DNA of 64,000 nucleotides, taken from positions 2,976,001-3,040,000 of the forward strand of contig CM065310.1 of NCBI GenBank assembly GCA_033032175.1. Direction: 5' to 3'. The notes under the pieces are model-generated. The model was not told the origin of the DNA and made no database searches. It saw nothing but the letters and a program-made list of their open reading frames with translations. Below are positions 24,231 through 36,800 of this stretch, piece by piece; the stretch's first letter is position 1, and each line of letters opens with the position of its first letter. Made by a program: the position numbers and the translations under genes. The stretch is from Saturnia japonica. Taxonomy: Eukaryota; Arthropoda; Insecta; Lepidoptera; Saturniidae.

Positions 24231-24669
24231 GCTGAACATCCATAAAAAAAACATTCATATTGAGTAACCTCCTTTTTTTGAATTCGGCAAAAAAACTGTC
24301 GCGGTGTTAACTGGTAAGAGCGAGTACTGATTCGAGTACTTTTAGTAAGTATGTACTCGTATTTATTCTTAACGATTCATCCCTATATACTATTATGGTA
24401 TTTCGTTAGAGAGTCTAATTCCTGTATAATTCTTACGTAGTATTGTATCATAGATAATGTATTGTATTCTCTTTGGTATATTGTTCTGTGTTGGTAATAA
24501 TGGTGGTTTTCTTGTTTTCCCGCAAAATTGAGAAAACTGAATTTTTATTTGCTATTGCGTAGTATTACCAATATAATTCGAAGTGTGATGTTAAATTGTA
24601 CTTTAGGGAAGCTATTTAGGTATACCTATTGAATAAAATTACAGAAATATTCCAAGTTAAAGCACAAAT

Positions 24670-24860
24670 ATGGATGCCGAACTTAAAGATGCTTTTACTC
24701 GAATTAAACCCGTTTGTGATATGATGATGAGCGATCCGACGCCAAACAATATTGGCAACTTTATTTCTCGCGTATCTGAACTAAGTAAAGATGCAATTCA
24801 GGAGCTTCAGCAGTATATACTTTACCCCTTCACCACCCATATAAACTCTGCTGAAATTGA
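24670..24860 (+). CDS. TTI1: TTI1 exon 1
   Basis: Start codon ATG at 24670 after an AT-rich leader, encoding residues 1-63 and two bases of codon 64. The donor is GA|GTAAGTT. The protein starts MDAELKDAFTRIKPVCDMM. Intron 1 (24861-26407) contains repeat families B and I. Confidence 0.85.
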
Positions 24861-27800
24861 GTAAGTTAGATTAAAGTTAAGTTATTCTTCCTACTCCTAT
24901 ATATTCATAGCACTATGTTGTGGGTATAGTAACTGTACATTAATAATACAACTTAAGATTAACTGAAAATATTATTAAACACTAAAACAAAACTATAATT
25001 TGACTCCATCTCAACATTTCTCATACTCTGCTGTGAAAGATTTATCCCTCAAATCGTTCCTTAAAACGTTCAGCTGGTCTATAGCAAGAGCTGGATCTCT
25101 AAATTACTAATTTCAACCATATGTTACTACTAGCTGGTACCCGCGACTTCGTCTGCGTATTATTGAATATCACTATCTGTGTGCTAAATTTCATCTAAAT
25201 CCGTTCAGCTGTTTTGGCGTGATTGAGAAACAAACATAGAAACTTTCCATTTATTATATTTGTAGTATAACACTGGTTAAGCTATGACTTTTACTGAGAT
25301 AAAAGTACCCTATCTGTTATTCCAGGTCATATACTATCTGTGTGCCAAATTTGAACTGAATCCGTTCAGCTGTTTTTGCATGATTGAGTAACAAAGCTAC
25401 AAACTTTCCATTTATTATATTTGTAGGATAACACTGGTTAAATGATGACTTTTACTAGGATAAAAAGTACCCTATATGTTATTCCAGGTCATAGACCATC
25501 TATGTGCCAAATTTCATTGAGATCTGTTTAGCCATTTTTGGGTGATTGAGTAACAAACATCCAAACATACACACTCACATTTATGTTATTATTATTACTA
25601 TGTTACTCTATGTATTTATTTCAAGAGGTGTTGTTTTACCTAAATGTGAAATAAGAGGGTTGTTTTTCAAGGATTTGTATGTATGTATGTCATGTCTTTG
25701 GCATGCTCTGTAGCCTGAACTTGTTTGGATTGTTGGATTTTAGCAAGCAAGGTGTCATTAGATCTGTCTTGATTGTAGAAGTGACATAAGCTATTTAAAT
25801 ATAAGTATGATTTCTGGCAATCAAACAAAAAGGAAAATTAGAAGATAGAAAAAATATATATTGTCAAGAGTTTTTATTGCAGTCCGGGATTTTGTTTCCT
25901 TTTTAATTTATTTTTTTAAAGAAGAAATAGTGTGACACTGGTCAGATTATACTATACATGAATCTTTACATAATTTAGATTTTATAAGGACCAGTTTTAG
26001 TCTGAAAAAGTGTTTGTGAAATATAAAAAAAAAAAAAATTGAGCACAATATGGAATAATGAAATGCCTTGTCTATATTAAAATTAAAAGCACAGCTTTGG
26101 TTTTCTTATTGTTTTTTGTATACATTTCTAATTCATTTATTCATAGCACCTAGATGAAAATACAGACTATAAAAACTGATTTGGTTTGACATCAGCCCAA
26201 AGTTTTTTTAATGTAATAACATTTTAATAGAGATGTAAAATAGATGACTACCAGATCCTGATTATTAGTGAGCTATCTGAGATACAAATATTGTATAGTA
26301 TGGAGGTTATTTTACATAAATGTGAATAACATTTCAAACAAAGTTATATTTATTTTTCAAATTGGATATTTTGGTTTAATAATTATTGATATAATTTCTA
26401 TTTTCAGAAATAAATTTGAGCTACAGCGCAGGCTGGTGGAAGGGATTAGGTTTGTACTGGAGAAGATCACTGTAAACAGTTTTGAAATGTGTATGAAGTT
26501 AGAGATTGGCTTGCTTCAACTGATTTTTGACAAGAATAAGCCTTCAATGAGTAAGTGTTTATAAAAAATTATCTCAATGTCCTATATATCTTGGATTGTT
26601 TGTTTTTTGTACTTCAAAGGTTGCCTTTCACCACTTTCTCACATGATATTAAATGATGATGTGCATACACTCAATGGCGGCAGGTCAGTCGCCAGTCTTG
26701 CTGCAAAAAGCAAACTGGCACAATCTGTGACAACTGAAATAACACAGCTTTCTGAGGGTTTCTATGGAATACCCGTGCAGCTAAAACCCGCCAGCCGAGC
26801 TGCCTCCATAGTGTGTAGTAGCCTTTCAGCTTAGAAGGGACTAACTTTGAAACGTGCTGCTGGAACACACCTAGAGGTGCTTAGCTTGGCATTTTCACTA
26901 GCACTATATGGAGAAAAAAGATTATATAACTCGGCCGGGTTGACAACTGTAGGATAATTATCGTATTTATTTACATGTTTTCTATGATGCATTATAGCAC
27001 AATTTTCCAACTATATTAAAATACAATAATTTTAACATTTATGAAGTAGTATGAAGTGCAGAAATCGGTAAAGTACGATAATTCCGGTCCAATATTGAAA
27101 AATTTGTCTTTGTAATTAAACACCACAATTTTGAATCCAGTTGCAGAAATACCAGAAGAGTTGAAACTGAGTGTGATGCGATGTCAGACTGTACTCCTGT
27201 TGAATGCGGACAGCAGATACAGGGAAATGCTGATGAACTCGCAGGTCCCTTTACTGGCACAGGCTGTTTTCGTCGCCATACATATGGCAAAACTGGACAA
27301 ATTACGCTCATTAAGGTATCAAAATTCTTTTTTATATCAGTTTGTTTTTCATATTGAAAAAAAATCCATTTGTTTTTACAATACCTGAAGTTTTAAATAT
27401 CTATACAATTAATAAAATTGAAGTGACTGTTTTTTTTAGATCTGACTATACTGTTAGCCTTAAGGGCCCTGAAGCCGCTGCGGCTTTTACAGCTTCACCG
27501 AACTTGTCTATTTACTATTACATATGAAAAAAGATGGTACTTATAACAGAATTCAAATTTTTTAGATTGTCTTCTGTCTGTCTGTTTGTTGGGGGTAATC
27601 TCTGAAAGGGTTATACCTAAGGATCACCCATAATAAGCATTTTTACCGGGAGCGAGGGTAGCATGATTCGCGGGGTGCCTGATCAACGGCATTCTGTAGT
27701 CCACGCGAGTGCAGCCGGGGGTATAGCTAGTTAATTTTATATTTTAATTTATACTACTAATCCCAGCAGTTTTTAGTAAATAATAATAATTAATTTATTC

Positions 27801-30800
27801 AAATTTTGTTTACTACTTCCCACCTAAAAACTTCTTCTTCTTTCTTCTTCATAATATGGTAAACTAGCTGTGGCCGTGGCTTCGCTCATGTGGACTACAG
27901 AATGCCCGCGCGAATCTTTCTACCCCGCTCCCGGCTAATTTAAAGTCAAAAATGCTTATTGTGGGTGTTCCTTAGAAGACAGATGTATACTCTCCCGGAC
28001 TTTTTTGTAGGTCATTTTAATGCCTATGATTATGTAGTACGTTAATTTGCTTTATCTCTTATGGTTTTCTCAGCATAAGACATTTAAGCGCCCGAATTGA
28101 TTCACGATGACTAGTTTTTTTTATTTGTGCCGAACTGTAATTATTTTTCCAAAATAAAAGTAGCCTAAGATACTCCCTATAAATTCAGCTATTTACCAGT
28201 GGAAGTCCTGTCAAAATCGGCCCAACGTTTCGAAGATTACCCAGAACAAACAGACAGACAGACAAAAAATTTAAAAATGGGTGTTTTGTTATAGGTGTCG
28301 TATATACTTTCATATTCATTTAGTAAAAAGCTGTTATTTTGGTATTACAAACAGAGACTTCAATTTTATTAATTGTATAAAAGATAACATATTTGCTTTG
28401 TATAAACAACTTAAGAGCACTAATTACAATCTTTAGAATATTGTTACTTGGTTTTTAACACAAGGTAAAGCTGGATTGTTCTGATGAATACCAGGTTAGC
28501 AGCAATACAATGCGTCACTGCACATACTGGGACTCATGCTAATATGACGCACAATTACCACATCGTGAACCCCTCGATCGAGAAGCAAGTCGTGGATATG
28601 CTCTCCAGCATCCTGCCGGGCGTTCTTGCTGGGTTGCAGGACGTAGCCACCTGCAACAGTAATCCGGGCCACGCTATCATAGTGGTAAGTGACTAAGGCC
28701 CGATTTTTGAATCCTCGTATAAAATATGTATTAACTACCAAAATAATAAAATTATTTGGCTCTTTATCAGTCTAATAAGTGGTTGTCTATTTTGCAATTG
28801 TTACTAATTCCAACTATCGGACCGATAATTCTGACTTTAGTGCCGTCTACTTCAAGGAGGTGAAACAAATATAGGTTAGGCTTTAGAGCAGGACCAAGCT
28901 ATTTCCATTTTTGTCAATCAAATAACACACTGTTAAATTTGAGTTTACGTTTGGCTTCTAATTGTGTAGTCCGTTTGCTCAAGTTCTTCAGTTTTTATAT
29001 GTTTATAATGGAATTAAAGATGTTCGGTGAATTTTAATACTGCAGTAATTCATTTGCTTGTAAGATTTTTTGACAAGTACAAGCCTTTACTAAAATAGTA
29101 TTTCTGTTTTGTGCTGATTTTATTAAATGTTATTATCATGGTAAATATTGCGTAGACTATTTTTAAAATTTGAATTGACAATGGATTATTTTGAATGATT
29201 GGATTGAACTAAGACCTGACACAGATTTTTTTTTTAATAAAAAAAATCTTTATTCTATTTAGGCCTTATGGGGGCGTTCAAGTATTATGTAACGCAATTT
29301 GGGGGAGGGGGTTCTTGTAAAAAGTTACGATGTGTTACAAGGGCAGGTAGGGGGGTTCGAAGAACGCGTTTTTTTTAATATAAATAAAAAAACTAGGCAA
29401 TTAAGATTTTCCAAGATCGCAACCCTCTTCGTTTGTTTTATGGGGAATCCCTCGACTGTATTGCTGTAGCCAGTGTTGTTAAAGTGAGTTCATACTATAA
29501 TGTCCTCAAAACAAGGAGATTTGCATCATCAGCTGTTCTTGGCCTATAAAAGCTCTCATGCTGACTAGCTGACTTGTGTGTTACGTAACGTTTAAGGAGG
29601 AGGCGATGGGGTACAGAAAAGTTATACGGCACGTTACATGGTTGGGAGGGAGGTGAAAAATTGCGTTATGTACCTAATACTTGAACGCCCCTAAGAAGAC
29701 ACTTATGAACGTCAAAACATTACTAGAAGAGCCAGTAAGAAACTCGTTCGAGTTTATCTTTTTTTTTAAGCTATACAAAGGTGTTAATATAAAATAATAA
29801 TTTAGTGGATGCACAGAGAGGGAGTCACTTTCAAACAACACTATTGTTCACATTATAATCCACCCTATAATAACTTTTTCAGGTCAGTAAGTACATATGT
29901 ATTTTATTAGATACTGTTTCTCAATCAAAAATATCTATTATAATAACACTTTTATTTGGTAATATTGCAAAAACAATAAATATCTAACATAAAAAAATGT
30001 CTTTGGAATAACCATTATCTTTGGAATAACCATTATCTGGCCATCGAAGGGAGACGAAGCTGTTCCTCATGTACGGCCATTTTCAATAACCTATCTATCC
30101 GTTGTTTCAGTTACAAAAGATTGACAAATATAACCTTTAGTCCTTACTTTTTTTTCAATAACCTATCAATGGATATATTTTCGTATCTGTTTAACATATC
30201 CGTATACTATAGCTTGGATAGATAAGAGGGAAGCCGATATCTGTCTTAAGTTAATGATAGTATGTACTTATAAAAAATATGTAGTGATCGGGGATATTAA
30301 ACTCAGATATGTTATTGAAAATGGCCGGTAGTCGAGTTATGAGTCGAATAAAACCTATCAGACGATTAACAAAATAAATTTTCTTGCTATCAGTTGATTA
30401 TCTCTCTGTTTATCTAAGGATTGAATATCGGTCCTTAGTATATAGTATTAGACTATTTCCCTTTGCTTGTTTATTATATTATAATACCAGCCTTTAGGTG
30501 ACCAACTGCTGGACAAAGGCCTCTGGAAGGTATGGGCTTAGTCAGCACGCCAGCTCACGACATATTGGCGATTTCAAACACAGAAGTCAACAGTTCTATA
30601 TTTTTACCACATACAGTGGTACTACAAGAAAATTTCTCAGTTATTTTCCTCGCGGTATTTTCCTTCATCGTCATCTGATCTGATAGTGTTGCCAATTTGA
30701 ACAAGTAAATGTACACGAATTCCGAAAAATTCGTTAGTGTAAGCCGGGGTTCGAACTTGCGGACATTGAAAAACGATATTCCGCCGGTCTTAACTACCCA

Positions 30801-33800
30801 ACCACCACGAGTTTTAATCGTATATTAATAATTATTATTTATCAACTCGTATTCCTTAAGAAAAATACTTTACCCAATAATATTTTATACGTACCTTATT
30901 AGTTAACGTTTTTCACACTTTATGTATTGCTCTTAATTGTTTATTATATGTAATCCGTGGGCAGTGGAGTTGATTATATCTAAACAATATTGGATAAAAT
31001 ATAATATTACCTACATCTATGCTTAGGCGTAGTTGTATGTCCTCAAAAAAAAAAACTAAATATTTAGAACCAATGTAATAATGTAATGTAAATGTAGAAG
31101 CAATGATGGCTCAAATGTAGCGTGTACGGACATCGCGTCGAGCTTTCGGTGAAGGAAAACATCGTGATGAAACCACAGCATGGTGGAAGGGCTTTTTCTA
31201 CCACCCTCAAGTTGAAGAAAAAAAAAATTGTGTTATTTAATTTAAAAATTCGAACGCTCCTAATGAAAAACTATAATATATATTTTAATGTTTTCCATAT
31301 TGATTGTTTCAGGCAGCAATAGATGCAATACACAGGATATTGTGCATAACAATGAACGATAAGTTCTTAACTAAAAGAAATGAATTAACATCGAATGATT
31401 TCTTTAATATGATTATTGAGAGATCCAAACAAAATAACACAGATGTAAGCAGTAAGGGTCAATCTGATTAGTAAGCTGTTATATGTTGTCTGTATTTCGA
31501 TGTTGTGTTTGTATGTTATTTTGTGTTCAATGTTCACAGCTGTCATTTAATTATCAGACAATAATATGTATTATTGCAAATCTATATATTAATATGTGGA
31601 AGCAAAAACTTTATACCCCTTTTTAAGCGTATTGCGTCCACGGAAGACTGAGATTTGGAATGATTAAAGTTTATACGGAGGAGTGCAGAAAGCTATTTAT
31701 CTATAATATCTGTTACTAATATATTAAATTAAATAAATTAATACTGTGAATCCTGAACCTTGAATCCTAAATTTGAGTGTATAATGGACCAGCGAAGCGC
31801 CCGCGGCTCCGCATGCGTTTATTACGCAGTAATAATTTCCATTATATGGACTTTATTTCTACTCAAATTATTGACAATTAATATAGTCGTATTGATTGAG
31901 TAATGTGTATATAAAATGTCATCAAAATCCTTGACTACTTGTTTTGCGTTGCCTAAATGTATTTCTAAAATTAAATTTTCTGAAATTCTTTGTTTTTGCT
32001 ATATTTATAAAAGTGATACTTCTCGTGTACAACATTTAATTAATTCATATAATTTTTTTTTTTTTTACTACGTATTTCTATTTGATTGACGAAGCCATTA
32101 CATTGCGGATATATATTGTAAATAATTAATCGGAAATTTCTTAACTATTTCCGACAAGTCATTTTGAGTTAAATCTGGACACACAAACAGACTTTTTTTT
32201 AGGCATATTCATGATCAGTTTTCTTCATCGGTAAATTTGGATAAAATCTTATACATGTACAGACATGACTACAGATTGATTAATATAGATTATACAAAAC
32301 AAACTTGCTTAGTCAATTATGGAATAAAAAATATTTATACGGATTTGCACATTTCGACATATTTTTTTTATCAAATCAAGTTTTGTTTTCTGCATATTTT
32401 TAGTACAAAATTGCTTTTTACATGTGTTGCTTATAATTTTACAACTATTTCGAGTGTACTATTTATTTATTATTGAAAAAATTATGTTTCCAGACAAGAA
32501 AATTAAAGATTTACTAAAACGGAGTCCAGAGTGGTACGCCATGGCCGGTAACAAATTGATTCTAGTCACAAAGAATTTGGTTGGTCTGAGGTCTCATGAA
32601 CATTTTAAAGTGAGAAAGGAATTAGCGATATTTTGTTCGAGGTTGCTGATGGAATGTAATTTGTAAGTACAATTTGATTACTTATTTAGATATATCAGTT
32701 TTTTATGTCAGCCTACAACGTAATAGGGAGGAGGGTTAGGAAGTAGGATTACTCGTCCTAGTTGGCCACTAAGAGGGTGTTAAATTCAAGTTAAAAAAAT
32801 TGACTCCATTCTTCATTTGATTTTTGAATGCCTTTATAGTATTTGTGAGATATCTCTACAAGGGGAACCCCGTCAGATCTAGATACCTCAAATTTTAGGG
32901 GAAAGAGAATGGTGGTGTTAAGTTTTTACTCTGACTCGGAAAAATCGTCGATCCGCGGCTAGTTCACGTTGAAATGAAGGTTGAGACAGCCTGGGAGTCT
33001 AAAAATCCTGGTTAAATATTGATTTTGAGAACGTACCTGTGCTTGTGTGAAGTTAACCTTTCGTTTTGTGATCACTAAATAGTGAAGGATGACTTTAAAT
33101 ATTAGTATTACTTTCTTGGTAACTAACAACTGATTTTATTATGCAAATTTTTCGTCATTCATTTATACAATCAATAAAATTGAAGTGTCTGTTTGTAATG
33201 TCAAAATAACAATTTTTTACTAAATGCATATGAAAGTATATACGATACCTATAACAAAAAGCCCATTTTTAAAATTTTTATTTGTCTGTCTGTGTGTTTG
33301 TTCCGGGTAATCTCCGAAACGGTAGGAACAATTTTGACGGGACTTTCACTGATAGATAGCTGATTATGTAGGGAGTAACTTAGGCTACTTTTATTTTACA
33401 AAAAGAATTAGGGTTCAGCACAAATAAAAATAAAAAACTGGTCACGGTAAATCAATTCGGACGCTTAAATGGCTTATGCTGAGTAAACCATAAGAGATAA
33501 AGCAAATTAATGTACTACATAATCATAGGCATTAAAATGACCTACAAAAAAGTCCGGGAGAGTATACATCTATCTGCTAAGGAACACCTACAATAAGCAT
33601 TTTTTTCTTTAAAATAGCCGGGAGTGGGGAGCAATATTCGCGCGGGCATTCTGTAGTCCACGTGAGCTAGTCTATGATATATATAAAGCAAATTGTTGTG
33701 GTCGGTAAAGAAATATATTGTTTCTTATTATAAATATCCTGATTTTTTGTGTTTTTTATTGGTATTTACTTAATAACACAACAATGAATATTTATAACGT

Positions 33801-36800
33801 GTATTTCCTTTCAATAATTTTATTCGACAGACCAATCACAGTTTTGACAAGAAAAAATAACAATTCCAAATGCAAATTCTATATGAAAAAATAGATTTCT
33901 ACTAACGAGACCGCAACATCCTCTACACGGCAAGAAAACAAGAATTATAAATAACAACATAATATTTGTTCAAAAAATAAATAATAATACGGGCAGGTTT
34001 CGATAGCGGTCATAAAACATGAAAGAATAATAACATTTCGTAAAAAATGAGCAAACAAAATAAAACCAACTTAATACTACATTAGATACCTTCTAGCGGA
34101 TACAAACATCTAACTGACCGTGTGTACTCTCCGTGTTGCGTCTTCACTTTAGCAACCCTACACACACCGTCTTTGCCTTCATAAAGTTCCTGGACTACTC
34201 CTAGTGGCCAAAATGAACGTTTCTCCGCTGTCATAATTAACACAACTTCTCCGATTCTCGGGATGTGTAACTTATCCTTACCTTTCAAAACAAGTAACGA
34301 AAGATATTCGTTACAAAACCGCGTCTTGAGGTCACTTCTCAGTTTATTAAGATACCTGACTCGCACATTTAAACTCTTTCCGTCTAAATTATCTAAATCG
34401 GACACATCGGTACATGGCAACGGCTGCAAGAATATTGCAGGAGTCAAGGGTTGAGACAAAACATCTATCTCATCAGTAATATATGATAACGGTCGAGAAT
34501 TGACTACCGCTTCGCTCTCTGTGATGCATGTTTGCAATTCTAACAAATTCAATGCCGCTTTTCCAAGCACTCTCCGCAAAATTTCTTTTACCATGCGAAT
34601 CAACCGTTCCCACCATCCTCCCCACCACGGTGAACCAGGGGGAATTAGGATCCAATCAATTTTCTGTATGGCTGATTGAGAAACGACTTCCTTCCAATTA
34701 ATCTTTTTAAATAAATTTATAGCTCCGACAAAATTAGTGCCATTATCCGAGAACACTGTTTTAGGTCTACCTCTTCTAGCTACGAATCGCCTAAACGATA
34801 GTAAAAATTCGTCTGTAGATAGCGAAGCTACTACTTCAAGATGAATTGCTCTATATACAGCGCAAGTATATAAAACTAACCATAATTTCTCTCCACTTCG
34901 TAAAAAAAATGGTCCGGCTAGGTCTATGCCAATGACCTGGAATGGCTTACCCGCCTGTGTTCTGTCTTCTGGCAACGCAACCAAAGGCGTAGAAAATGGC
35001 TCTCCCTTTTGTTTTCTACATATAACACATCTTCTAGAAATCTTCTTTATTAGGAGACGTATACCCGTTATCCACATAGTTTGCCGCAAATTTGCTATGA
35101 CAGTTAAAGTACCAGCATGCATTAATTCTTTGTGCATGTGTACAACTAACCTCTCTACAATGACATGTTTACTTGGCAATAGTATTGGATATCTGTAACA
35201 AAATGGTATATTTTCGGAAAACCACTTCGTCTTAACCTTAATCAGACCATCAGTATCCACAAAAGTACATAAATCTTTATAAACTTTCAATTTTCCATAA
35301 GTTTCCATTTGGATAAGTTTAAAAATCTTATTTTCAGCATTTGTAATTTCTTCTGAACTAAGAACTCCTTGTAAATGTCCTGGTTTCTTAATCTTGCAGT
35401 TTGAATAAAAACGATATATCCATGCAATCATTCTAATAATTAACGTATATTTAGAAAAATATAAAAGTCGATCCGAAAAATTATCTGAAATAGCGCTATA
35501 AACCATATTTTGCTGATTCGCTTCAGTAGATTCTTTATTCAAATGCATGTTCATTTTTGAAATAGGCCACTCTTTGGGGTCTAACTTTAACCATTCCGGT
35601 CCATTCCACCACAACGACTCTTTTAGAACATCTGCTTCACAGCCTCTTGAAGGTAAATCGGCGGGGTTCAGATTCCCTGGTAAATGATTCCAATCCTTTA
35701 TATTGGTGGAACTGTGAATCTCTTTTACCCGATTTCTTATAAAAACGTCCAAACTTCCAGTATTCTGTATCCATGTTAAGACAACATTTGAATCAGTCCA
35801 AAACCAGCAATCATGTATAAAAAAAAACACGTTTTTAAATTGAACATATAAACGTACCCCTATAACTGCTGCTAATAATTCCAATCGTGGTATTGAAATG
35901 ACTTTATTATCTTTGGAAGGTGATACTCGTGACTTTGCGGCTATCAATTGTACTGATACTATGCCTTCACTCTCACTGCGAATAAACACGGCAGCGGCAT
36001 ATGCATCTTTACTAGCGTCGCAAAATATATGAATTGATAATTTGGAATCATCTATATTATTTAGTGTTATTCGTCGTGGAATAGCAACATCTTCCAACGA
36101 ATCTAGTTTTAATACCCATTTCAGAAAAGCTTTGGCTATATCCGTTGGTACCTCTTCATCCCATCCAACTTTTCTCTGGTGAACTTGTTTCAATAATAAT
36201 TTGACCTTAAGTGAAACAGGAGACGTAAAACCTATTGGATCAAATACTTTGTGAGCTAAAGATAACATTAGACGTGTAGTTATACGCTCTCCATTGTATT
36301 TCAAAGGTTTTGTGTTTATCTTTAAATTGTCTGTTTTTGTATTCCACAACAACCCTAAAGTCGAAAGAATGGTTTCTTCATCGGATGGCCCTGAGACCCA
36401 GCCTCTTAAATCCATCTTAGATAAAAGCATAAGCTCTTTCGAATTATTTATAAATTCTTGTAAACTTTCTATTGAAGAACAACTAGTAAGGCAATTATCA
36501 ACATAGAATGACTGTTTTAATTTCTGTGCGGTAGCTTTTAAACGTAAAGGAATGTACTCACTTTCGAGATGATGTCTTATGGTTGCATTTAGTAGAAATG
36601 GGCTGCAAGTTACTCCAAACACGACTCTGCAGTGACGATAAGTAATTATCTCACGTCGATCTTCATCCGCCCACCATAGAAATTGAAGATATTTACGATC
36701 TTCCTCCGCCAAGCTTATCTGCAAAAATGCCTTTTTAATATCGGCTGTAACACCAAATTCACGCATACGAAAATCGAATAAATGTTTGGGTATCATTTCT

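Noticed and set aside
26577..26834. Additional TTI1 exon in intron 2
   Set aside because: The frame covers an old dispersed repeat and has no splice sites that keep phase between exons 2 and 3.
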